64,000 nt of DNA from Chryseobacterium sp. S0630 (GTDB lineage Bacteria > Bacteroidota > Bacteroidia > Flavobacteriales > Weeksellaceae): positions 62,001 to 126,000 of the forward strand of contig NZ_JAMZGF010000001.1 of assembly GCF_024158915.1 (NCBI RefSeq), in the 5' to 3' direction. The position numbers and the translations under genes were made by a program. The notes under the pieces were generated by a model. That model made no database searches, was not told where the DNA came from, and saw nothing but the letters and a program-made list of their open reading frames with translations. Numbering within the stretch: position 1 is the stretch's first letter; each line of letters starts with the position of its first letter. Of the stretch, positions 35,440-44,301 are shown piece after piece.

Positions 35440-36074
35440 TGAAATACCACCTTTTTCTTTTATTTATCCTGTTTTCGGTTTTTGGATTCAGCCAGAAATC
35501 CAAAATTGATTTAAAAGCTATTGAGAAAAGTCTCAGGACTTCCGATTCTCCGTACAATTACGACAAGCTTATTTTCAAATTTAAAGGATATCCTAAATCT
35601 CTGGACAGTATAGAATCTCAATATCTGTACTACGGAAGAAATTTTAGAAACGATAAAATAAGTACATCAGATGATAGTTTTAAAAGTCTGGTAGAAGCTT
35701 TTAAACAAAACAATTTTGCTGATTGCATCAAGCAGGGAAAAGCTTTGTATGATAAAGATCCTACCAATCTGGATGTGCTGCTGATTCTTCTCAGGGCTTA
35801 TGATTCTGTAAAGGATGGAAATAACTTTATCCATCATCTGAATCAATTCCGTACACTTACTGAAGGGATAAGAAGTTCGGGAGACGGAAAGTCAGAAAAA
35901 ACAGCCTATGTCGTCAATTCTGTAGGAGATGAATACATTCTGCTGAATATTCTGAATATAGGACAGGACTACACAAGAAGTTCAAAAGCTTCTAAAGATG
36001 CCATGTTTGACATCTGGGAAAAGGATGGGAATCAAATTTATATCAAAATACTCTATTTGGAACTAACCAATTAA
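35439..36074 (+). CDS. DUF4919-like exported protein
   Basis: The 211-residue protein has a signal peptide ending VFGFSQ. The mature part is helical, with tetratricopeptide-like pieces (NNFADCIKQGKALYDKDPTNLDVLLILLRAYDSV) and a C-terminal region with YVVNSVGDEYILLN and YIKILYLELTN. This fits DUF4919 of Bacteroidota, whose function is unknown. It is translationally coupled to hflX by a one-base overlap. Confidence 0.7.
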   Translation: MKYHLFLLFILFSVFGFSQKSKIDLKAIEKSLRTSDSPYNYDKLIFKFKGYPKSLDSIESQYLYYGRNFRNDKISTSDDSFKSLVEAFKQNNFADCIKQGKALYDKDPTNLDVLLILLRAYDSVKDGNNFIHHLNQFRTLTEGIRSSGDGKSEKTAYVVNSVGDEYILLNILNIGQDYTRSSKASKDAMFDIWEKDGNQIYIKILYLELTN

Positions 36075-36094
36075 TCTTAAAATAAAAACACTTA

Positions 36095-37381
36095 GTGGAA
36101 TTATATTATTCATTTTCAGCATTAATCGTATTAGCATCAATATTTGCCTATCTTAACTATAGGTTTTTAAAACTTCCAAGTACTATCGGAATTATGGTGA
36201 TCGCCATTGTAGTATCAATTTTTCTGGTACTGTTTGGAGAAACGGTTCTTCCGAGAACTTTCGGACATCTTCACAACCTTATGAATGGTATCGATTTCAC
36301 GGAGGTGTTGATGGGTGCTATGCTTAATTTTCTACTCTTTGCAGGGGGAATCCATATTAATATTAATGACCTGAAAGAACAGTTCAGACCTGTAGTGATA
36401 TTTTCCACAGTAGGTGTTGTAATTTCTACTTTTGTGGTAGGATTCGGAATGTTTTATCTGCTTCCTTATGTAGGGGTAAAACTTCCTTTTATCTATTGTC
36501 TTGTTTTTGGAGCCTTGATTTCACCTACCGATCCGGTAGCAGTTCTGAGTGTACTGAAACAAGCTAAGGTATCCAAATCACTGGAAACAAAAGTAGCTGG
36601 AGAGTCTCTTTTCAATGACGGTATGGCAGTTGTGGTGTTTACAGTTATTTTACAACTGGCGATTGGAAAAGAAGTGGATCTGAGTGTTGAAACAATCGGA
36701 TTGCTTCTGCTTAAAGAAGCCGGGGGAGGACTTTTACTTGGAGTGCTGTTAGGATGGGTTACTTCAAGATTGATGCGTGAAGTGGATGATTATATTATTT
36801 CCGTATTAGTAACACTTTCTGTTGTCATGGGAGGGTATCTTATTGCCCGTCAAATGCATATTTCCGGTCCATTGACGATGGTTGCTGCAGGATTGTTTAT
36901 GGGGAATTTCAACAGAAGTTTCAAAATGAAATCAGTTACTCAGGACTATCTGATTAAATTCTGGGAATTGATTGATGAAATCCTGAACGCGGTATTATTC
37001 CTGTTCATCGGATTTGAACTTTTGATGATTAAAGATCTCAGACATTTCATGATTCCGGGTGTAGTTGCCATTGTGGTCGTTCTGTTTGCAAGATTTATTT
37101 CTATCTGGGGGCCTACAAAATTTACTTCCCTGAGAAGAAGTTTCAGTCCGCAGACGGTAAAAGTTCTGGTTTGGGGAGGAATTCGGGGAGGAGTTTCCAT
37201 TGCCCTGGCGATGTCTATTCCTAAAAGTGAATACAGTGAAATTATTTTAAGTATTACCTATTGCGTTGTCGTATTCTCCATCATTGTTCAGGGGCTTACC
37301 ATTGCTAAGGTGGCGAATCCTAATAAGATTGCCAAAGAAGAGGAGGAGCAGGAAAATATTGCTGTAGAAGAAAACGCTTAA
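36095..37381 (+). CDS. CPA1-type Na+/H+ antiporter
   Basis: The 428-residue integral membrane protein has about 12 hydrophobic helices. Family marks include LFAGGIHININDLKEQ, ALISPTDPVAVLSVLKQ (the TDPVA signature), VAGESLFNDGMAVVVF and WGGIRGGVSIALAMSIP. These place the FNDG and TDP ion-binding motifs as in NhaP/NhaK proteins. It exchanges cytosolic Na+ (or K+) for H+ and helps pH and salt balance. The start is a GTG (reads MELYYSF). A short acidic C-terminal tail follows the last helix. Confidence 0.9.
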   Translation: MELYYSFSALIVLASIFAYLNYRFLKLPSTIGIMVIAIVVSIFLVLFGETVLPRTFGHLHNLMNGIDFTEVLMGAMLNFLLFAGGIHININDLKEQFRPVVIFSTVGVVISTFVVGFGMFYLLPYVGVKLPFIYCLVFGALISPTDPVAVLSVLKQAKVSKSLETKVAGESLFNDGMAVVVFTVILQLAIGKEVDLSVETIGLLLLKEAGGGLLLGVLLGWVTSRLMREVDDYIISVLVTLSVVMGGYLIARQMHISGPLTMVAAGLFMGNFNRSFKMKSVTQDYLIKFWELIDEILNAVLFLFIGFELLMIKDLRHFMIPGVVAIVVVLFARFISIWGPTKFTSLRRSFSPQTVKVLVWGGIRGGVSIALAMSIPKSEYSEIILSITYCVVVFSIIVQGLTIAKVANPNKIAKEEEEQENIAVEENA

Positions 37382-37389
37382 ATTGTCAT

Positions 37390-38106
37390 ATGAGCATCAT
37401 TAAAGAAATACAGGAAGCACTTGCTGTTTTATCCATTCCTGAAAAGGCGGAATTTTTTCCAAGATTCTTCAAAACAGGAAAAGGTGAATATGGCGAAGGC
37501 GACTTGTTTCTGGGAGTGAAAGTTCCGGATCAACGTTCTGTGGCCAAAGAATATTATTCGAAAATAGATTTAAAAGAACTCAGTACATTACTTTCTTCAA
37601 AATACCACGAGCACAGGCTGACAGCTCTTTTTATGCTGATTTCAAAGTTTGAGAAAACAAAAGATAAATTAGTAAAAGAAGAAGTGGTCGCTTTTTACCT
37701 GAACCATCTTCCTTATGTGAACAACTGGGATCTGGTAGATTCTACCTGTTATAAGATTTTAGGAAGGTATGTTTTTGAAAATCAGAAAGAAAGTCTTCTT
37801 GTAGAGCTTTCGAAATCTGAGGAAATGTGGCATAAGAGAATTGCTGTAGTGGGAACTATGCACTATATAAAAAAGGGTTCATTTGATCTGACCAAAGAAT
37901 TTGTTATCAGAAATCTGAAACATCCTCATGATTTGATGCACAAAGCAAACGGTTGGTTGCTAAGGGAAATGGGAAATAAAAATGAAGGTGAGCTGATCAG
38001 CTTTCTGAATTTATATTACAAAGAAATGCCGAGAACCTGTCTTCGGTATGCTATTGAAAAACTGGATGAAGATCTTCGTCAGGATTATCTTAAAGGACGA
38101 GTTTAA
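37390..38106 (+). CDS. AlkD-like DNA alkylation repair protein
   Basis: The 238-residue all-helical protein is built of HEAT-like repeats, as in AlkD/AlkC DNA glycosylases. Key pieces are FFKTGKGEYGEGD, KVPDQRSVAKEY, HEHRLTALFMLI, VNNWDLVDSTCYKILGRY, WHKRIAVVGTMHYI and LMHKANGWLLREMG. The Trp and Asp in NNWDLVD and the Arg in WHKRIAVV correspond to residues that line the lesion-binding cleft. It would remove bulky or cationic alkylated bases. It starts 8 bases after the antiporter gene and is the last of this run of four genes. Confidence 0.9.
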   Translation: MSIIKEIQEALAVLSIPEKAEFFPRFFKTGKGEYGEGDLFLGVKVPDQRSVAKEYYSKIDLKELSTLLSSKYHEHRLTALFMLISKFEKTKDKLVKEEVVAFYLNHLPYVNNWDLVDSTCYKILGRYVFENQKESLLVELSKSEEMWHKRIAVVGTMHYIKKGSFDLTKEFVIRNLKHPHDLMHKANGWLLREMGNKNEGELISFLNLYYKEMPRTCLRYAIEKLDEDLRQDYLKGRV

Positions 38107-38114
38107 AAAATAAT

Positions 38115-38134
38115 ATACGGAAATAGTACCGTAT
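38115..38134 (+). terminator. Weak terminator after the alkylation repair gene
   Basis: A 6-base stem (ATACGG / CCGTAT) with an 8-base loop is followed by TTTTCCCCC, directly after the stop codon. Confidence 0.5.
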
Positions 38135-38214
38135 TTTCCCCCAAAAAAGTACCGGGAAACAGCTATTTATGCCCAAAAAATCAAAGATTATAAGGATTTA
38201 AGGTCAGAATTGAG

Positions 38215-38222
38215 TAATTTTG
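38215..38222 (+). promoter_or_regulatory. -7 box TAATTTTG for the lipoprotein gene
   Basis: It matches TAnnTTTG and lies 17 bases before ATG 38240, which argues against the in-frame TTG at 38210 as the start. Confidence 0.45.
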
Positions 38223-38239
38223 TGCTTTTAAACCTAATC

Positions 38240-38908
38240 ATGAAAAATTTTCTCAGATTATTTCTTCTATGTATTCCTTTGCTGTTCCTGACAAGCTGTT
38301 TTGATATTCTTGATAAAGTGAATATAAAAGCTGACGGAACAGGAGAATATACCATTATTCTTAATGCCAGCAAGAGCAAAACAAGACTTGCCTCTATCTC
38401 AAAGATGGAAACCATCAACGGAAAAAAAGTTCCTAAAAAGGCAGAAATTGAAAATAAAATCAATGAAGCTGCCAAAATCTTTAAAGCAACACCAGGAATC
38501 AGTAATGTGAAAACATCTATGGATTTTGATAATTACATCATCAAGCTGAGCTGTAATTTCAAAAAAATTGAAAACATTAATGCAGGTCTTGAAAAACTGA
38601 AAACCCAGAAAATATTGGGTAAAATGGTTCCAACTCAGGTTTACAGCCAAAATCTTGAGAAAAAGACCTTGACAAGGAATAAGGCCAATACTTTCAAGGC
38701 TGATTATGACAAGATGAGTAAGGGTGATAAAGAAGTTTTTAACGATGCTCGGTATACTTCCATCATGCAGTTTGAAAATCCGGTGAAATCACAATCGAAT
38801 ACTGCTTACGTGCTTTCTCCCAACAAAAAGGCTCTTAAACTGGAAGCAGATATCCTGGATTTAATCCTTCAGAAAAAACAAATACAAAACACCATTCTTT
38901 TTCAATAA
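38240..38908 (+). CDS. Lipoprotein of unknown function
   Basis: The 222-residue protein starts at ATG 38240. Its signal peptide ends in the lipobox LFLTSC. The mature part alternates strands and helices (VNIKADGTGEYTIILNASKSK, then KMETINGKKVPKKAEIENKI and MDFDNYIIKLSCNFKKIENI). I do not recognise the family, but the opening FDILDKVNIKADGTGEYTI is a pattern seen in Bacteroidota lipoproteins. It precedes two related exported proteins by 17 bases and probably forms an operon with them. Confidence 0.7.
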   Translation: MKNFLRLFLLCIPLLFLTSCFDILDKVNIKADGTGEYTIILNASKSKTRLASISKMETINGKKVPKKAEIENKINEAAKIFKATPGISNVKTSMDFDNYIIKLSCNFKKIENINAGLEKLKTQKILGKMVPTQVYSQNLEKKTLTRNKANTFKADYDKMSKGDKEVFNDARYTSIMQFENPVKSQSNTAYVLSPNKKALKLEADILDLILQKKQIQNTILFQ

Positions 38909-38925
38909 ATTTCTAAACTATAGTC

Positions 38926-40944
38926 ATGAAATCTATCTTTTTAAAAACGCAAACAATTATTTTCGTTCTCTTTGGCTTTACATTGATTTTAGCCCAAAAC
39001 AGCATGAAAATTCCTTCCGATGCCGTATTTTATATGGAAGTTAACGGAAAACAGCTTAATAATAAAATCAACTGGAATAAACTGAATCCATTGCTGCATG
39101 AGCTCAGCAAAAAGAGCAAAGAAAATCTTTCATGGACAGATTATTCCAAAACAGGAATCAAATACGATGCTGTTCAATACCATTATGCAAGTTTTAATGA
39201 CTCTATTAAAGCCTATAATACCCATTTTATCATTGATAATAAGGAAAAGTTTCAGGAGTTCATTAACTCTGTGAAGAAAAAAGGCCAGGAGGTTTCCAGC
39301 AGAAAGAACTATTCTTATGTAGATATCAACGATGATATTTTTGTAGCGTGGAACGGAAGCCGTGCTGTTCTTAGCATGATCAGCTATACAAAACCTTATA
39401 AGGATCTTTGGGCAGAGGAAGCAGTTGCAGACAGTACTGCTGTTGCAGTGGTTGATTCCGCTTATGCAGAGCCGGGAGATACAGTGTATACAGAAGAACC
39501 GGAAAAACCTTTTGATTATAAAGAAGAAATCAAAAGTCTGAAGGATGATATCAAGTATCTGAAAGAAAGTATAAAAGATAACAACAACGAGATTGCAAGA
39601 ATTCAGAAGGATATCAAATATCTGGAGAAACATCATAAATATCCTGCAGAGAAAGAAACTGCTGAAAATTCTGAAAACGGAGAAGAAATGCCTGAAGATG
39701 CTTATGATGAGGAAGAAGAAAAAGCTTTTCAGAAAGAACAGGATTCTATCCGCAGAGAAAACTTCAGGGTTGTTAAAAAGAACGCAGAAGATCGTTTTGA
39801 CCAATATTTCAGTTCAAATTTAGAAATTGAAGTGCCTAAAGAAATGCTGGCATTCAGAGATGCCAATTCCGATGTTTTTGTCTACACAGATTATGGAAGA
39901 ATTGTAAACGAAGGAATCTACGGAAAGATGACGAAGTATTACGGCTACGGACAGTTTTTCAAAGACATGTACAATTCCAACTATGCATACAATCTGTACT
40001 TTGATAAAGATAAAGTAAGACTGGTTAATAATTATCAGCACAAAAATGCTGACATTCAAAAGAATATTTCTGCCATTTATAAAGGGAAGAAAAACAAAAA
40101 ACTGCTGGAGCTGATCAATGAGAAAAGTGTTGGCTACTATGCCATGAATGTGAATGGAGCAAAATGCTTTGATATGATGTACAGTCTTCTTCAGAATTCC
40201 GGAGAAAACGAGTACAAAAAAGAAATGGAGCTGATCATGGAAACCATGAAAATTGTACTGGATGAAGAAGCGATTACCAAAATTGCCCCTGGAAACGGAA
40301 TCTTTGTTTTGAATGAATTGAAATCCAAAACCGTAGAATATACCGATTATGAATATGATGCAGATTTTAATGAAAAAGAAGTAAAGAAAACCAAAGAAAT
40401 TGCTGTTCCTAACTTCACTTTCGCTTTTGCAACAGAGAATGAAGGGTATTGGAACCGTATTTTTGATTTGCTGACAACCAACAAAAAACTGTCCAAGAGA
40501 TTTTCTAAAAAAGGAAACCTTTACACCTTTAAAGAAGAGAAAAACGGAGGATATGTAGATCAGTTGTTTTTTACTGTAAAAGATGGAGTAGTATACCTGA
40601 TGAGTGCTGCAGATAATAATTTACCGGTAAGCCAATCTGATATTTCCAGAAAATGGGCCAAAGACTCCGCTAAATATCCATTGTCCGGCAGACTGGATAT
40701 CCAGAAGCTTTTAACAGGATTAGATAAAGAATTCAAAAGTCCGAAAGAAAGAAAAACATTAGAGGCGATCAAAAAAAATGTAGGAGAGCTGTATTATAAA
40801 ACTGAAGTAAAAGGAGAAAGTATCCAGACTGAGATGAACTATAACATCAAAGATTCTTCAGAAAACAGCTTAATGTATTTCTTTGATATATTCGATCAGG
40901 TTTTTAAAGCTAAAGAAACAGAAAAGAAGCCTCAAATTTTATAG
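38926..40944 (+). CDS. Exported protein, paralogue of the next gene (DUF4836-like)
   Basis: The 672-residue protein has a signal peptide ending FTLILAQ. The start of the mature part (KIPSDAVFYMEVNGKQL) resembles the opening of DUF4836 proteins. An acidic and Lys-rich coiled-coil stretch lies at about residues 185-285 (EEIKSLKDDIKYLKES, NNNEIARIQKDIKYLEKH). The C-terminal half has YEYDADFNEKEVKKTKEI, also found in the next gene as YEYDDNFNEVEKKTF, so the two share a domain. The function is unknown; it is probably periplasmic. The stop codon directly abuts the next start. Confidence 0.65.
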   Translation: MKSIFLKTQTIIFVLFGFTLILAQNSMKIPSDAVFYMEVNGKQLNNKINWNKLNPLLHELSKKSKENLSWTDYSKTGIKYDAVQYHYASFNDSIKAYNTHFIIDNKEKFQEFINSVKKKGQEVSSRKNYSYVDINDDIFVAWNGSRAVLSMISYTKPYKDLWAEEAVADSTAVAVVDSAYAEPGDTVYTEEPEKPFDYKEEIKSLKDDIKYLKESIKDNNNEIARIQKDIKYLEKHHKYPAEKETAENSENGEEMPEDAYDEEEEKAFQKEQDSIRRENFRVVKKNAEDRFDQYFSSNLEIEVPKEMLAFRDANSDVFVYTDYGRIVNEGIYGKMTKYYGYGQFFKDMYNSNYAYNLYFDKDKVRLVNNYQHKNADIQKNISAIYKGKKNKKLLELINEKSVGYYAMNVNGAKCFDMMYSLLQNSGENEYKKEMELIMETMKIVLDEEAITKIAPGNGIFVLNELKSKTVEYTDYEYDADFNEKEVKKTKEIAVPNFTFAFATENEGYWNRIFDLLTTNKKLSKRFSKKGNLYTFKEEKNGGYVDQLFFTVKDGVVYLMSAADNNLPVSQSDISRKWAKDSAKYPLSGRLDIQKLLTGLDKEFKSPKERKTLEAIKKNVGELYYKTEVKGESIQTEMNYNIKDSSENSLMYFFDIFDQVFKAKETEKKPQIL

Positions 40945-42183
40945 ATGAAGAAAAAGAAGATTATTGTCCCGTTATTTTTATTGCTTGCTGTTGCAGTATA
41001 TTTTGTAGCTTTTCACAAAGATAAAAGCCTTCAATATATTCCTGATAATACAGATGCAGTGGTCTTAATTGACACGAAGAAATTAACGGGACAATACCTC
41101 TTCAGTTTGGCAACCCATCCCTCAAAATGGTCCGGAAGCAAAGCAAAGAGTAAAACCTCCGGTTCACTGAAAGATGCAGGAATCAGAATTCCGGATTTTC
41201 TGCAGATATTCCACGTTAAAGACACTAAATTTTCAGAATGGTACAGCGTTTTAGAACTTAAAGATTCGCAAAAATTCATCACCTATTTAAAGGAGCAAAA
41301 CTTTGTTGCCAAAGGAAATAACCGTTTTCAGAAGGAACAGTTTTTCTTTATGATAGATGGAAATTATTGTATTGCAGGAACTTCAGATCATGCTTTTGAA
41401 ACCCTTCAAAAAAAGCTTCTTCAGAATTCTGTACACCATGTTTGGGAGGCAGACCGTTTTATTCAAAATACATTGGGAAGTATTTCATTCATTTCGGGAG
41501 GGAAAATTCATAACTTTTCTATCGACTTAAATGATGATGAAATTGAGATTAAAAATAACTCAGATCTTCAGACTTTTAATACAATTGCTTCAAAGCTTCA
41601 GAAAGGAAATCAATTTCTGGAACTGGAGTTAGACAAAGAAAACATCAAAAACTTTACCCGTTTTTTTAATAAGAGTGTAGCAGATTCCTCACAGGCTGTT
41701 TCCTTAAAAGCCACTGCAAATCTCGAGCAGGTTAATGATACCATTATCAGTTATGAATATGATGATAATTTCAATGAAGTTGAAAAGAAGACTTTCCAAA
41801 AAATTACCCAACCGAATTATACCATTGATATTGTAAGTAATGATCCCGAAAAGACCTGGGAATACTTTCAGTCTAAAAAGTGGATCAATGAAGAAAATCA
41901 ATTCACGGCAATTCCTTTTCAGCCCAATGAAATCAAAAGGGATAATAAAGGGGTTATCATAAAGTCAACCCGAAAATCCGTATCATTATCTCCCCAGCTC
42001 AAAGAAAATTACCTGCTGATCAGAAATAATGCTTTGCTGTATTTTTCTTTGAAAACATTGAGTAACACTGAGAAAAAGATCATTTCTGATATCGATTACG
42101 TGTTGTATGGGAACAAGGCTCAGAATTATTGGCTAAAAATAAAAGCGAAGAAAGGAGAATTACCCTTAATTTTACGGTGGTAA
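40945..42183 (+). CDS. Exported or membrane-anchored protein, paralogue of the previous gene
   Basis: The 412-residue protein begins right after the previous stop codon. A basic N-terminus and one hydrophobic segment (IIVPLFLLLAVAVYFVAF) form a signal anchor. The body starts YIPDNTDAVVLIDTKKL, which parallels IPSDAVFYMEVNGKQL of the neighbour, and it shares the YEYDDNFNE segment. It lacks the coiled-coil insert of the neighbour. No enzyme motif is seen. It is likely co-expressed with the lipoprotein and the larger paralogue as a cell-envelope unit; the function is unknown. Confidence 0.65.
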   Translation: MKKKKIIVPLFLLLAVAVYFVAFHKDKSLQYIPDNTDAVVLIDTKKLTGQYLFSLATHPSKWSGSKAKSKTSGSLKDAGIRIPDFLQIFHVKDTKFSEWYSVLELKDSQKFITYLKEQNFVAKGNNRFQKEQFFFMIDGNYCIAGTSDHAFETLQKKLLQNSVHHVWEADRFIQNTLGSISFISGGKIHNFSIDLNDDEIEIKNNSDLQTFNTIASKLQKGNQFLELELDKENIKNFTRFFNKSVADSSQAVSLKATANLEQVNDTIISYEYDDNFNEVEKKTFQKITQPNYTIDIVSNDPEKTWEYFQSKKWINEENQFTAIPFQPNEIKRDNKGVIIKSTRKSVSLSPQLKENYLLIRNNALLYFSLKTLSNTEKKIISDIDYVLYGNKAQNYWLKIKAKKGELPLILRW

Positions 42184-42211
42184 GCATAGAACCCGAATAA
42201 AATTTTCATTA

Positions 42212-42550
42212 ATGGCTCCATCAGACATCGCATTGCTCAAAACTTTTACTCATTATTTTTTACATCTCGTTTTTCCGGTTTTTATTGCATTGGTTTTTTA
42301 TCGTAAAAATTGGAAAAAGGCATATTTTATTCTTCTTGCTACCATGCTGGTAGATCTGGATCATCTTTTTGCCAATCCTATTTTTGATCCGTCAAGGGGA
42401 AGCATAGGTTTTCATTTTTTACATTCTTATTATGCCATTGCGGTGTATTTTTTGCTGCTGTTCTTTAAAGGAAATATAAGGATTATAGGAATTGGGCTTC
42501 TGTTTCATATGTTCACGGATTATCAGGACTTTAACTTCTGGCCTCATTAA
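42212..42550 (+). CDS. DUF6122-like membrane protein
   Basis: The 112-residue protein has three to four hydrophobic helices and conserved His and Asp residues: THYFLHLVFP, MLVDLDHLFANP, GFHFLHSYYAI and LFHMFTDYQDFNFW. The DxDH and HxxTD motifs recall membrane metal-dependent hydrolases of the YdjM/LexA-linked type. The small size fits DUF6122. The activity is unproved. It lies 28 bases after the preceding gene. Confidence 0.65.
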   Translation: MAPSDIALLKTFTHYFLHLVFPVFIALVFYRKNWKKAYFILLATMLVDLDHLFANPIFDPSRGSIGFHFLHSYYAIAVYFLLLFFKGNIRIIGIGLLFHMFTDYQDFNFWPH

Positions 42551-42616
42551 AATATCATTAATATTTTCTTTTAATATTGAAATTATTATAGATTTTTTGT
42601 ATTTTGTAGTCAAGAT

Positions 42617-43687
42617 ATGAGACTAAAAGAACTTTTACATTATACCTATATTTTTCCTATTCTGGCGGTAGGATACTACTTTTCCGGATTGATGGGAAGT
42701 GGTGTTCTTTACGATATTCTTGCCGGTATTTTATTAATCGGAAGCGTTTTATCAGCAGTGCATCATGCTGAAGTTGTGGCTCATAAAGTAGGAGAGCCTT
42801 TCGGAACCATTATCCTGGCACTTTGTATCACCATTATTGAAGTGGCGCTTATCATCTCGCTGATGGTTGCCGGCGGAGATCAGGCGATCACGCTGGCCAG
42901 AGATACTGTTTTTGCTGCTGTAATGCTTATTCTCAACGGAATTCTGGGAATATGTATTTTAGTAGGTGGCGTTAAATATCATGAACAGTTCTTTGCAAGA
43001 ACTTCAGCAACTACTTATCTGGTGAGTATTGTTTCCATTCTGGTACTTACCCTTGTTCTTCCCAATTTTACTTCGAGTGTCAACGGACCATTCTATAACG
43101 AAGCTCAGCTTATTTTTATATCCATCGCATGTCTTGCCATTTATGGGGTTTTCCTGATGGTGCAGACTGTGCGTCACAGAAGTTATTTTATTGTTCCTGA
43201 TGAGCATCCTGAAGAGCATTATATACCTTCATTACCCAAAACACTTATCAGCTTTGTCTTTCTGGTGATTTGCCTTGTGATTGTTGTACTGATGGCCAAA
43301 GGATTGTCTGATACAATAGAGGGAATGGTGCAAAGTCTTGGAGCTCCAAAATCTCTGGTTGGGGTAATTATTGCTGCTGTAGTTCTTCTTCCTGAAGGCG
43401 TTGCAGCGATCCGTGCAGCAAGAGCCAATCAAATTCAGTCCAGTTTGAATCTGGCATTGGGTTCAGCTCTGGCAAGTATCGGTCTCACTATTCCTGCGGT
43501 TTCAGCGGTATGCATTATGTATGATATCCCACTGGTATTAGGATTGGATAAAAAAGACATTATTCTGCTTTCTTTATCCGTATTTATTGTGATGCTCTCT
43601 TTAAGTCGTGGAAAAACAAATATCCTGTACGGGACTGTTCTGTTGGTGAATCTGGCAGCCTATATCTTTACGGTAATCGTTCCTTAA
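42617..43687 (+). CDS. Ca2+/H+ antiporter (ChaA/CAX family)
   Basis: The 356-residue protein has about 11 membrane helices. The two family repeats are visible: HHAEVVAHKVGEPFG with TIIEVALIISLMV, and AVVLLPEGVAAIRAARANQIQ with LNLALGSALASIGLTIP. The acidic residues in these helices carry cations. The acidic loop between the halves is short (DEHPEEH), as in ChaA-type proteins. It exports Ca2+ (perhaps Na+ or K+) in exchange for protons. Its own promoter is not clear. It is the last gene of the rightward run. Confidence 0.88.
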   Translation: MRLKELLHYTYIFPILAVGYYFSGLMGSGVLYDILAGILLIGSVLSAVHHAEVVAHKVGEPFGTIILALCITIIEVALIISLMVAGGDQAITLARDTVFAAVMLILNGILGICILVGGVKYHEQFFARTSATTYLVSIVSILVLTLVLPNFTSSVNGPFYNEAQLIFISIACLAIYGVFLMVQTVRHRSYFIVPDEHPEEHYIPSLPKTLISFVFLVICLVIVVLMAKGLSDTIEGMVQSLGAPKSLVGVIIAAVVLLPEGVAAIRAARANQIQSSLNLALGSALASIGLTIPAVSAVCIMYDIPLVLGLDKKDIILLSLSVFIVMLSLSRGKTNILYGTVLLVNLAAYIFTVIVP

Positions 43688-43781
43688 GAAGAAAAGTACA
43701 AAATTACAAATCAGTCTATCTGTAAAAAAATCCGGGAATTTAACCTCGATATCTATATCGCGTACCCCGAATCCCGTATCA

Positions 43782-44162
43782 CTATAATCTTCTCGCCAAC
43801 TCCATTTTGAAAGCCATCAGTTTGGCTATATTCTCGGATTTATAGATTGCCATATCAGCATTTTCGCCTACGAAATTTTCCTCAATGGTAATACGCCAAA
43901 GCAGCAGCCATCGGTCGAAGTGTTTTTGCTCCATAGCCTGTATCTCATTAATCGGGAAGTGGACACCCATTGGATTTCCTTTATAGCTCATCTGCCCAAA
44001 AAGAATAGACTCCCAGAAAGAATACATTTTAGGAAGATGTTTGTCCCAATCTACTTGAGCAATATCATTAAAAAAGAATCCAATGGTTTCATCTTTAACA
44101 ACTTTGTTGTAAAATGAATTGACAAGGTGTTCAATATCTTCTCTTGACTCCAGTTTTTTCAT
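43782..44162 (-). CDS. Group III truncated haemoglobin
   Basis: The 126-residue protein has the group III pattern: FYNKVVKDETIGFFFND, WDKHLPKMYSFWESILFG, FPINEIQAMEQKHFDRWLLLW with the proximal His in QKHFDRW, and a helical C-terminus. Group III globins bind haem and oxygen and are linked to microaerobic or nitrosative stress. The only plausible start codon is just four bases from a -7 promoter box, so its mRNA may have almost no leader. It stands alone and diverges from the K+ channel gene. Confidence 0.9.
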   Translation of the reverse strand: MKKLESREDIEHLVNSFYNKVVKDETIGFFFNDIAQVDWDKHLPKMYSFWESILFGQMSYKGNPMGVHFPINEIQAMEQKHFDRWLLLWRITIEENFVGENADMAIYKSENIAKLMAFKMELARRL

Positions 44163-44166
44163 ACCT

Positions 44167-44199
44167 CAAATGTACTCCAAAATCAAATTAAAACTCAAA
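44167..44199 (-). promoter_or_regulatory. Promoter of the truncated haemoglobin gene
   Basis: On the minus strand, TTTG (44199-44196) is followed by 21 bases and then TACATTTG (44174-44167). This is a full match to the Bacteroidota consensus. The ATG begins four bases after the box (AGGTATG). Confidence 0.7.
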
Positions 44200-44234
44200 T
44201 GAATCAATTGATAAAATTCATCAAAACAATATTT

Positions 44235-44242
44235 TATCTTTG
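44235..44242 (+). promoter_or_regulatory. -7 box TATCTTTG for the K+ channel gene
   Basis: It matches TAnnTTTG. A TTG lies at 44208-44210 with a 24-base spacer, slightly longer than usual. It lies 59 bases before the start codon. Confidence 0.5.
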
Positions 44243-44301
44243 CATCAGAATTAGCAGAAAAACGAAATTCGTATAACCAGCTCAAAAACAAATGATATAG
44301 A

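Noticed and set aside
43690-43780. Terminator between the Ca2+/H+ antiporter and the haemoglobin gene
   Set aside because: Only short imperfect palindromes (CGATATCTATATCG) are seen, without a T run; not convincing.
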